64,000 nucleotides of DNA. Origin: a virus. Positions within the stretch are counted from its first letter, which is position 1. Each line of letters starts with the position of its first letter. This document shows positions 54,121 to 61,295 of the stretch, piece after piece. The translations under genes were made by a program, and so were the position numbers. The stretch covers positions 39,270 through 103,269 of IMG/VR virus record IMGVR_UViG_3300021168_000001. One strand, written 5' to 3'. The notes beneath the pieces are model-generated. The model made no database searches, was not told the origin of the DNA, and saw only the letters and a program-made list of their open reading frames with translations.

Positions 54121-55455
54121 ATGGCAGCTGAACGCAGTGCGGTGCTTTTCTACAAAGGAGGCACCTCCAACAAGACGTACCAGGTGCAGATCGAGCCGAC
54201 CGATGATGGCCAGTTCGAAGTGAAGTTTCAATATGGCCGTACCGGGTCCACTCTTCAGACAGGAAGCAAAACGGCAAAGCCAGTGAGTCTCGCTGAAGCT
54301 GAGAAGATTTTCACCGGACTCATCACAGAGAAGACTGGCAAAGGATACAAGCTGGCCGGCATCATGCAGGCAGCGAAATCCTATCAAACCAAGGCAGCGG
54401 CGAAGACCGCCTCAGGAATTTTGCCGCAGCTACTCAACCCCATCGATGAAGCGCTCGCTGAGAAGCTGATCGCGGATGATGATTGGTTCATGCAAGAGAA
54501 GGCAGACGGCCACCACCAGATGGCACGCGTCCAGAGCCGCAATGTCATCGGATCGAACCGCAAAGGCGAAGTCATCGCCGTGTCCACGCGGATCGAATCC
54601 GGTCTCGCCGATATTCTCGGCGGCTATGCAGGTTCTTCCGTGGTCGACTTCGAAGCAGTGGGCGACACCGCCATGGTGTTCGATCTGCTCCAATTGGGCG
54701 ACGAGGACTTGCGGCATCTTGGCGCCTGGGAGCGCTGGCAGCGACTCTTTCCGTTGCTCAAAGGCTCAAAGTCCGTCATCTCTGTCCGCACCGCGGTCGG
54801 CACCGATGCCAAGCGGCGTCTGTACAACCAGATCAAAGCGGAGCGGGGCGAAGGCGTGGTCTTCAAGCGCAAGGATGCAGCCTACACAGCGGGGCGGCCG
54901 AACAGTGGCGGGCCTTTCCTGAAGTTGAAATTTGTGGCCATGGCAACCTGCGTGGTTCTCGGACAGAATGGCTCTAAGTCGAGTGTGATCCTCGGCGTGC
55001 TTGACGGCGGAAAGCCAGTCTACATCGGCAAGTGCACGATCCCGCCCAATCACACCATGCCGGTGAAAGGCGATCTGGTCGAAGTGCGCTACCTGTATGC
55101 CTACAAGGGCGGCAGCATGGTGCAGGCTGTCTACCTCGGCAAGCGCGACGACAAAGACACACCGGACACACGCGAGTCGCTCAAACTGAAAGCCAGCGGG
55201 GACGATCCGAAACCTACTCAAGAAGAGAAGCAGGCCGAGTGCTTCGATCCCGCTCCGCAGCGCAAGGCGAAGAAGCCAGCCAAGGCCGAGCTCCCACCGA
55301 AGAAGCCAGTACGCGTGGAGAAGCAGGCCGAGGTTCCTGCTCCAGCCACACCGAAGTCGAACGTCATCAGCATCGACCGCAGCGCAGCCGCGAAGAAGGC
55401 GTGGGATACGATCCGGGCCAACAGAGCAGCCGCGAAGAAGGCTGGGCAGTCATGA
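54121..55455 (+). CDS. WGR domain-ATP-dependent DNA ligase fusion with shared tag
   Basis: 444 residues. About 5-75 is a WGR domain (YQVQIEPTDDGQFEVKFQYG, RTGSTLQTG). The ligase core follows: EKADGHHQM with nucleotidyl Lys127, VVDFEAVGDTAMVFDLL, GEGVVFKRKDAAYT and FLKLKFVAMATCVV (motifs I, III, IV, V), then an OB-like domain. The tail is Pro/Lys-rich and ends SAAAKKAWDTIRANRAAAKK, the shared tag. ATP-dependent ligases seal nicks during replication; the WGR part may sense DNA ends or nicks. Confidence 0.85.
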   Translation: MAAERSAVLFYKGGTSNKTYQVQIEPTDDGQFEVKFQYGRTGSTLQTGSKTAKPVSLAEAEKIFTGLITEKTGKGYKLAGIMQAAKSYQTKAAAKTASGILPQLLNPIDEALAEKLIADDDWFMQEKADGHHQMARVQSRNVIGSNRKGEVIAVSTRIESGLADILGGYAGSSVVDFEAVGDTAMVFDLLQLGDEDLRHLGAWERWQRLFPLLKGSKSVISVRTAVGTDAKRRLYNQIKAERGEGVVFKRKDAAYTAGRPNSGGPFLKLKFVAMATCVVLGQNGSKSSVILGVLDGGKPVYIGKCTIPPNHTMPVKGDLVEVRYLYAYKGGSMVQAVYLGKRDDKDTPDTRESLKLKASGDDPKPTQEEKQAECFDPAPQRKAKKPAKAELPPKKPVRVEKQAEVPAPATPKSNVISIDRSAAAKKAWDTIRANRAAAKKAGQS

Positions 55456-56504
55456 GCACGCAGCAAATCGTATGGGGTGACTACTGCATGTGTGGTCACC
55501 AGAGCAATCTCCACCACTGGCGCCAGATCACTATCGTTGGCGATCATCTGGCTAACTTCTGCACCGCTCCGCATTGCGGCTGTCAGGGATTCGAGCGCGA
55601 ATCCGATGAACAGCAGAAAGCACGCCAAGAAAAACTGCGCCTTCAACACCTCATCGCCATCTGCCAGGCCTTTGCTAGTGCCAGCATCGACGCCAAAGTT
55701 GCCGGCCTCGGCACTCATGAGCCGCTGGCGATCGAGATTGAATTGCCTACCGGAGCGGTCGCGATCCTTGGCGACGATGGCGAGACCTGGGCTGGCCAGG
55801 TCTTCGCGGATCGTCAGGCCTTGGAAACACTCGCTCATGGTCGAGCAGTGCTTGTTACAACAGAGGTGGCCGTTGAAGCCAGAAACCCTGAGATCATCGC
55901 GGAAGGCATTCTCGAACAGGTCCTCGGCCCGGTCGATGTTTGCCTTTCCGGGAGTCCTGCGCGCGGCGGCATATGCGGTGATCCAGCGTGTGTTTGTGCT
56001 CCTGAGTTTCTGAGGATCAAGAACTGGAAAGCGAAGCAGAAGGCCTTCATGGAAGCGGCCTACGCGCTCAACACTGCTTGGGAACCATGCACCGTTCCAG
56101 GCGGTTATGGTGCAGGTCACTATCCATTCGCTGAATCGTTCGACGAGATCTGCGCACGCATCCACGACTGGGTGGAGCATCACCAGAACCCGAACAATCA
56201 AAGCGAAAACTCCTTGACATTCGATGCGGAGCAGAAGCCACTGAACTACAATCACGCTTCTCTCCACGATGATGGCGCTATCACCCTGCACACTTCAAAA
56301 CCAACGGTCAAGGCCATGGCGACACTACAAACATTTACACTCCGCTACGACGTGGAAGTCCAAGCCTATTCACGGGAGGAACTCCAAGAGCGTATCAACA
56401 GCGAGACGCCAAGTGACTTGCTAGAGAATGCCGTCAGCATAAACGTTGAGATCGTCACTCCTCCCACATCGCTCGAAGCGAGGTCGCTCGATTATGGATT
56501 TTAG
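55452..56504 (+). CDS. 350-residue protein with Cys/His clusters, unknown
   Basis: MSTQQIVWGDYCMCGHQSNL, HHWRQ... and CTAPHCGCQGFERES form an N-terminal metal site like those of small phage zinc proteins. A middle alpha/beta part (VFADRQALETLAHGRAVLVT) and PARGGICGDPACVCAPEFL follow. The last ~70 residues (FTLRYDVEVQAYSREELQER) look like a separate domain. Start fixed by ATGA with the ligase. Function unknown. Confidence 0.5.
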   Translation: MSTQQIVWGDYCMCGHQSNLHHWRQITIVGDHLANFCTAPHCGCQGFERESDEQQKARQEKLRLQHLIAICQAFASASIDAKVAGLGTHEPLAIEIELPTGAVAILGDDGETWAGQVFADRQALETLAHGRAVLVTTEVAVEARNPEIIAEGILEQVLGPVDVCLSGSPARGGICGDPACVCAPEFLRIKNWKAKQKAFMEAAYALNTAWEPCTVPGGYGAGHYPFAESFDEICARIHDWVEHHQNPNNQSENSLTFDAEQKPLNYNHASLHDDGAITLHTSKPTVKAMATLQTFTLRYDVEVQAYSREELQERINSETPSDLLENAVSINVEIVTPPTSLEARSLDYGF

Positions 56505-56615
56505 TGAAAGGCATTGGTGAATGTTGTCATGTTGAACTGGTTGCGCCTTGTTTGCTCTTTGTTCCTGGCTGCCGGCCCAGAAATCGTGGTGCTGGCAGCC
56601 TTGGTTTGTCTGCAG

Positions 56616-56652
56616 TTGCAGAAGGCTAGGCGGTCGGGTATTATTCCAATCA
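56616..56652 (+). promoter_or_regulatory. Plus-strand promoter F with ATTCCAATCA
   Basis: TTGCAG (56616-56621), exactly 17 bp, TATTAT (56639-56644), then TCCAATCA, the best-formed of the promoters sharing the decamer. Confidence 0.75.
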
Positions 56653-56822
56653 CCGCTGTTCGGAGGGATTGACCTTCACTGCGTTCATGGTCCTGCCGTC
56701 TCCCCATTTGGCGGCAGCATCTCCGGCGCAGGGAGAGCCAGAGAGGTAGGAGGGAAACCTTCTCTCGCGCTTCGAGGGCTTACACTCGGGGCTCGCGGCG
56801 GGGACCGAAAGGTCCTCGCCGC
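56653..56822 (+). ncRNA. Structured leader or small RNA downstream of promoter F
   Basis: ~170 nt without a credible gene. Successive hairpins: CTGCCG/CGGCAG (56693-56717), GAGAG...AGG/CCT...CTCTC (56741-56766) and a 12-bp stem GCGGCGGGGACC with tetraloop GAAA (56795-56822). The last is not followed by a T-run, so it may be a stable 5' leader of the 56847 operon or a processed small RNA. No sequence match to known riboswitches was recognised. Confidence 0.5.
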
Positions 56823-56846
56823 TTGACTGTATCCGGAGTTTTCAAA

Positions 56847-57047
56847 ATGAAAGCCGAAGAGATCCGCTCTTATCCAATCGCGAGTAGTTTCGGTCCACTC
56901 GAGGATTGTGCCTTCATGCTCCGGGAGATCGCCGCTCAACTGGCGGATCTCAACGAAGCGTTGCCGCGTAGCGGCGACAAATCCATAGCTCTTCCAGTCG
57001 TGCTCTGCGCTTCGAACGACGACATACCGGTGAGGATCAAACCATGA
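56847..57047 (+). CDS. 66-residue protein, paralogue of the 12409 gene
   Basis: MKAEEIRSYPIASSFGPLED then MLREIAAQLADLNEALPRSG. The start and the helical repeat match the product of 12409-12645. It is the first gene after promoter F and its structured leader. Function unknown. Confidence 0.5.
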   Translation: MKAEEIRSYPIASSFGPLEDCAFMLREIAAQLADLNEALPRSGDKSIALPVVLCASNDDIPVRIKP

Positions 57048-57304
57048 ACCGGCGACAGTTCTTGATCAGCATTGGAATGGTCACTGCAAGCACGATGGTC
57101 TCGCTACCTGCGTTGCCAGAATTGCCTCCGGTGCCGGAACTCCCAGCGCTCGATAGCGAATCGATCCTCGCAATACTCCTCACAGAGTGGGAACGAATCT
57201 ATGGTGTCAGACCATCCCCGAGTAGCTGTGATTACCAATTCTTGTCTGTATTCGCTCTCCAACTAGAGACCATGTATCAACAACTCTCGGAGTTTTCATT
57301 TTGA
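57044..57304 (+). CDS. Small protein with twin-arginine-like signal
   Basis: 86 residues. MNRRQFLISIGMVTASTMVS has RR-x-F-L and a hydrophobic run, as in Tat signals, then Pro-rich LPALPELPPVPELPALD and a helical end. It may be exported folded. Coupled by ATGA upstream and TTGA downstream. Confidence 0.5.
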   Translation: MNRRQFLISIGMVTASTMVSLPALPELPPVPELPALDSESILAILLTEWERIYGVRPSPSSCDYQFLSVFALQLETMYQQLSEFSF

Positions 57305-57783
57305 GCGAAGCCATTCGTATCTTTGCACAAAACGACGGTGATGTAACAAAGGCCTATTATGCCAGGCTCAACAGCCTTGGTCCGCTCGGCCAGTTGGCTG
57401 TCGCTTTGTTCCGAGCACAGAAGCGCTCGACCGCTGCGAAGAAGTATCGCGGCGGCGGATTCCGCGGCGCGGCCTACGACGTCAAGAACTGGTCGCTATC
57501 TGAGATTTGCCGGATCCTACTATCGTTCGATTCCGCCACCTTCGTTCCTTCCCACGGTGTTACGTTTTCTTGGGGCTGGCAACGCGACCCCAACACCCCA
57601 GGCTTTGAGTGGGTCTTGTACGTAGAGCTCCCAACGGGCCAAGCGAGTTTCCATTCAGCAGAGAGACTGAAAGGCCCAGACTTCAACGGCAAGTGGGACG
57701 GCGTGCGCGGCGGCAGCGTCACCAGCATTCTGGCCTTCTGCGATTCCATCGACAAACCAGGAGAGGAAGCAAATGGCCGATAA
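57301..57783 (+). CDS. 160-residue protein, unknown, TTG start
   Basis: TTG 57301 overlaps the previous TGA. Reads SEAIRIFAQNDGDVTKAYYA, LGQLAVALFRAQKRSTAAKK and SWGWQRDPNTPGFEWVLYVE. Proteins of this size often stand beside RecT/exonuclease pairs, but no family was recognised. Ends 10 bp inside recT. Confidence 0.5.
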   Translation: MSEAIRIFAQNDGDVTKAYYARLNSLGPLGQLAVALFRAQKRSTAAKKYRGGGFRGAAYDVKNWSLSEICRILLSFDSATFVPSHGVTFSWGWQRDPNTPGFEWVLYVELPTGQASFHSAERLKGPDFNGKWDGVRGGSVTSILAFCDSIDKPGEEANGR

Positions 57784-58846
57784 CCGGCAACAGCAGCAAC
57801 AACCGCAAGTCGCGCTCATGGACCCCAAGACCATCGGGGCTGAACTACAGAAGATGCGTGGCCAGATCGAGGCCGCTCTACCTCACCACATCTCACCGGA
57901 CCGCATGGCGCGGATTGCTCTCACTGCCTGCCGTATCAGCCCCAAACTCTTTCGCTGCACCAAGGAATCATTTTTCGGTGCCGTCATCATTGCAAGCCAG
58001 TTGGGCCTCGAGCCGAACGTGAACGGCCAATGCTATTTCGTGCCATACAAAAACAAGCATGGTCTTTACATCTGCACATTCATCCCAGGATGGCGCGGCT
58101 ATATGGATCTGGTGTCGCGGTCCGGCCGTGCCTCGGCCTGGACACAGGCAGTCTTCGACGGTGACGAGTTCGATTATGAATACGGGTCGAAGCCATTCGT
58201 CCGTCACAAGCCTGGTAAGTGGCACGGCAATATCAAGGCTCTCACTTACACCTATAGTGTCGGAGCGGTTAAGGGCATGGAAGATTGGCCCATCATCGAA
58301 GTCTGGACGGAAAACCAAATCTGGGAACACCGCAACAAGAACAACAAGGTCGGTGAAGAACACTATTCCTTCGCGCACCCAGAGATGTACGCACGCAAGA
58401 TCCCTCTACTTCAGGTGATCAAATACCTGCCATCCTCGGTCGAGCTCAACACCGCGTCGCAGTTGGACATCGCCGGCACCGAAGGTCGGCAGCGGCTCAC
58501 CATCGATGCCGCTTTCGCAGCTGATTACCTTGGCCCGGAAGATTCAGAAATTGAGTTCCTGATGGAAAAGCTGAACTGGGATAGCGAGAAGCGCAAGGAG
58601 ATTCGCAAGTCCTACGAGGATCGCCCAGACGAGCTCTTGAAATATCTCCAGAAAGAAGCAGCGCCACTGGACAACGGCAAATCGCAGGCCAAAGGCAGCA
58701 AGCCAAAAGAGGACACCAAGCCTTCCGATCCACCTAAACCCGAACAGCAAACGGAGCAGAAGAATGAGGCTCCGCCACAACAGGGTGCGGAACCGCAATC
58801 ATCGATGTTCGGATCTCGGCCGCAACCGGGCAGTTTCAAATTCTGA
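57773..58846 (+). CDS. recT: RecT single-strand annealing recombinase
   Basis: 357 residues. DRMARIALTACRISPKLFRC, ESFFGAVIIASQLGLEPNVN then GQCYFVPYKNKHGLYICTFI, PGWRGYMDLVSRSGRASAWT are the RecT core; a variable Gln/Pro/Lys-rich tail follows (KGSKPKEDTKPSDPPKPEQQ). RecT anneals ssDNA in phage recombination and repair, with a partner exonuclease; the PD-(D/E)XK gene two positions downstream is the likely partner. Confidence 0.93.
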   Translation: MADNRQQQQQPQVALMDPKTIGAELQKMRGQIEAALPHHISPDRMARIALTACRISPKLFRCTKESFFGAVIIASQLGLEPNVNGQCYFVPYKNKHGLYICTFIPGWRGYMDLVSRSGRASAWTQAVFDGDEFDYEYGSKPFVRHKPGKWHGNIKALTYTYSVGAVKGMEDWPIIEVWTENQIWEHRNKNNKVGEEHYSFAHPEMYARKIPLLQVIKYLPSSVELNTASQLDIAGTEGRQRLTIDAAFAADYLGPEDSEIEFLMEKLNWDSEKRKEIRKSYEDRPDELLKYLQKEAAPLDNGKSQAKGSKPKEDTKPSDPPKPEQQTEQKNEAPPQQGAEPQSSMFGSRPQPGSFKF

Positions 58847-58852
58847 AGCGCG

Positions 58853-59008
58853 ATGACAAAGAAGCGGACACACTACGGATCAATGCAGGTACGGTGCCCG
58901 AAATGTGGCGCTAAACCAAATCACGGCTGTGTCCGGTCCGATGGTTCTGGAAAGGCCCAACCGCACTCTGAGCGCGTTACTCAACTGAACGTACAGAGGA
59001 GCCAATGA
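58853..59008 (+). CDS. 51-residue zinc-finger protein
   Basis: MTKKRTHYGSMQVRCPKCGA then KPNHGCVRSDGSG and HSERV, the phage zinc-binding pattern CPxCxAxPxxxCxxxxG...H..R. ATGA overlap with the next gene. Role unknown. Confidence 0.6.
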   Translation: MTKKRTHYGSMQVRCPKCGAKPNHGCVRSDGSGKAQPHSERVTQLNVQRSQ

Positions 59009-59277
59009 AGAAGATTTTGGTTATCCATATCCCACTGGAACTCAACGATCTCGAAGACGCCGACTTCGATATCTTCCTCAAGGAATCGAAAGAAGCAGCT
59101 GGCATTCATGTTTGTGTTGCCCGATCCATCAGCGAAGAGGAGTCATATATCGGCAGGCAATTCGAGATCAATGCGGATTACTTCGAGACATCGATCATGG
59201 AGGTCCCCGAGGATCCAGAACTATTAGCTGTTGTTCACCACGGACGAGGCACCAGTGACAGCGAAGCGAAAAGCTAA
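59005..59277 (+). CDS. 90-residue acidic protein, unknown
   Basis: MKKILVIHIPLELNDLEDAD then FDIFLKESKEAAGIHVCVAR; ends LLAVVHHGRGTSDSEAKS. Alpha/beta, acidic. It overlaps the nuclease start by ~20 bp. Confidence 0.5.
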   Translation: MKKILVIHIPLELNDLEDADFDIFLKESKEAAGIHVCVARSISEEESYIGRQFEINADYFETSIMEVPEDPELLAVVHHGRGTSDSEAKS

Positions 59278-60595
59278 AACCGATCTGGTACAGATAGTCG
59301 GTAGCGAGATTCCGCCCCACCACCAGTCCACCGTGGAAAAGATGAATTGCCATGTCTTATACGGCGAGGACCAGATCAAACGGCGCCGGCAACCAGGTGG
59401 CATGGAATCAGCTCGCGGTCTTCAGATCCACCGAACTATGTCGCACTATGCGGGGCACTGCAAGGAACGTAAGGTCTCGATGGACCTTGAGGCCTTCGAG
59501 CACTTCCGCCAGGGAGCCGGGCCCCATGCGGCGAAGATCCTCTCCGGCCTGCGCGACGGCTACCAGGTTGACTTCCAGCACCTGATCGGCACAGAGCTCA
59601 ACTTCAGGCTTGACGGGAAATACCGGCCTACGACTCCGCTGGTGAAACTCAAATCGTACAGCACGATTGCACTGAGCACTGATCCTACCGAGTTTGAAGG
59701 CACACTCGATTCGTTGTACGGATTCCCTCAAGAATATCGAATGGTGATCGAGGATTACAAATCTCACCCTCGTCCATTCATGCCCGACGATCCCGACCAC
59801 GTTATGCAGGGCATCGAATACGCGGTGTTCGTCTTCATGCACTTCCCATGGGTCGAGCGGATCACCTTCCGTCTCATCTTTGTTCGCTATCGCAACTGCA
59901 CCCGGGAGACCGATTTCTTTCGCAAGGATTTGACGAAGTATCTCGAGGCCTTGCGCGCCTCGCGCGATCTTCAGAAGTCGATCCACAAAAAGTACGACGC
60001 CGGCGAAATTCTCGAGGCTACGCCCGGCAATCACTGCCTCTATTGCCCACTACTCACACCGCGGACCTGCCCGATCGCGGAATTCAATCCAGCGCTGCAG
60101 CACACCATGGAAGACCGCATGCGCTTCTATCTCTGGTATCAGCAATTCTCAAAAGCCAACACCAAGGTCATGAACGCGCACATCCAGGCGACCGGCCGAT
60201 CGATCATCGTGAAAGACGGCAACGGAAGGCCATACATGTACGGGCCGAAAGAAACTCAATCGAAGGTTTATCCAATCTTCGAGCGCGATCTCGACACGGG
60301 CGGGATTCTGTACGACCAGCAAGGCCGGCCGTCGCTCCCGATCATTGAGCACCTGATGGACCACGCGCATTCCGATCCAGACGATACCGAGTGGATGCTT
60401 AAACTTGTCATCTCTTCCACAAAGATGAACAGCGCGCTCAAGGCCAACTCGCGGGTCGTTCTCGATCAGCAACTCAAGGACGATGTGTTTGTCGTTACGA
60501 AGACGCCGATGAAAGTCACGCGCCCATCGGCCGAAGAGGAAGAGGAAGAAAGGCAATTCGATGAAGAAGACGACGAAGACGAAGACACCGATTAG
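59255..60595 (+). CDS. PD-(D/E)XK exonuclease, RecB/Cas4-like
   Basis: 446 residues from GTG 59255 (GACGAGGCACCA upstream). GLQIHRTMSHYAGHCKERKV places a His as in RecB/Cas4 motif I, EYRMVIEDYKSHPRPFMPDD carries the D/E-x-K core, and HCLYCPLLTPRTCP is a Cys cluster likely holding Fe-S with an upstream Cys. A very acidic tail (EEEEEERQFDEEDDEDEDTD) ends the protein. It likely resects DNA ends for RecT. Confidence 0.8.
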   Translation: MTAKRKAKTDLVQIVGSEIPPHHQSTVEKMNCHVLYGEDQIKRRRQPGGMESARGLQIHRTMSHYAGHCKERKVSMDLEAFEHFRQGAGPHAAKILSGLRDGYQVDFQHLIGTELNFRLDGKYRPTTPLVKLKSYSTIALSTDPTEFEGTLDSLYGFPQEYRMVIEDYKSHPRPFMPDDPDHVMQGIEYAVFVFMHFPWVERITFRLIFVRYRNCTRETDFFRKDLTKYLEALRASRDLQKSIHKKYDAGEILEATPGNHCLYCPLLTPRTCPIAEFNPALQHTMEDRMRFYLWYQQFSKANTKVMNAHIQATGRSIIVKDGNGRPYMYGPKETQSKVYPIFERDLDTGGILYDQQGRPSLPIIEHLMDHAHSDPDDTEWMLKLVISSTKMNSALKANSRVVLDQQLKDDVFVVTKTPMKVTRPSAEEEEEERQFDEEDDEDEDTD

Positions 60596-60608
60596 GCCAA
60601 AGGCACAA

Positions 60609-60796
60609 ATGCGAGATCAGATCGCTGATCTTTACCGGCGCATGGCGAATACCGAGGAGCAGCTCCGCAAGGTGACAAATCTGATCGAACTCGAGAAGCA
60701 GGCAAGATGGTGGCTGAGGAGATTCGCGCCAAGCCAACAATCCTGCGCGAAGGATCTGCGACGGTGGTCAACAACTACAAGCGCAGCATTTTCTGA
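60609..60796 (+). CDS. Small coiled-coil gene with uncertain frame
   Basis: ATG 60609 follows AAAGGCACAA. MRDQIADLYRRMANTEEQLR then KVTNLIELEKQA is a coherent helix, but the frame then turns into Trp/Arg-rich sequence and runs into the lipoprotein frame. A shift near 60705 would give MVAEEIRAKPTILREGSATV and a TGA at 60796, a better ending. Frameshift or error suspected. Confidence 0.35.
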
Positions 60797-60824
60797 ACTT
60801 CTCTCGGAAAGGTACTCCACGACG

Positions 60825-61295
60825 ATGGGTAAATCGAAGATCACAACACTGCTCCTACTCGCCGCAGTAATCCAGCTCGCCGGTTGCCAGCAACCGATTT
60901 TTCAGAATGGCGCTCATCCAACCGTGCGCTACGGTTACTACCGTTTGCATCCGCATCGATTCTCCTGCAAAGACGATCCCTATTCCTGCAAGGAATGTCC
61001 GGTTGGCAAGCCCGATCGCGTCATTCACCTGAAGCACGGAAACTACCGCGACGTGCCTGTCGAGGTTAACCTGTTCTTTGCCTGCGACGAAATCAACATG
61101 CTTGTGCCCGAGCACGGTCCAGGCGTGTACTCGGATGAATTCGTTTGCCAACGCGAGCCGCAGGATGGGTTCATCGAAATGGGTGGCCATACCTACTCAT
61201 GCGCACAGTCTCCGCAACCAGATAAGTTCAGCCTCGGCACCCTTAAACCCGGCGAGACTAAGACCCTTACCATTCCGATCGAGCCACCAAAATGA
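60825..61295 (+). CDS. Lipoprotein with lipobox
   Basis: 156 residues from ATG 60825. MGKSKITTLLLLAAVIQLAG then CQQP is a type II signal with lipobox LAGC. The mature part has several Cys (CKDDPYSCKECPVGKP, FACDEI, VCQREPQD) and a beta C-terminus (LGTLKPGETKTLTIPIEPPK). Envelope-anchored phage lipoproteins can block superinfection; no specific family was recognised. Confidence 0.65.
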   Translation: MGKSKITTLLLLAAVIQLAGCQQPIFQNGAHPTVRYGYYRLHPHRFSCKDDPYSCKECPVGKPDRVIHLKHGNYRDVPVEVNLFFACDEINMLVPEHGPGVYSDEFVCQREPQDGFIEMGGHTYSCAQSPQPDKFSLGTLKPGETKTLTIPIEPPK

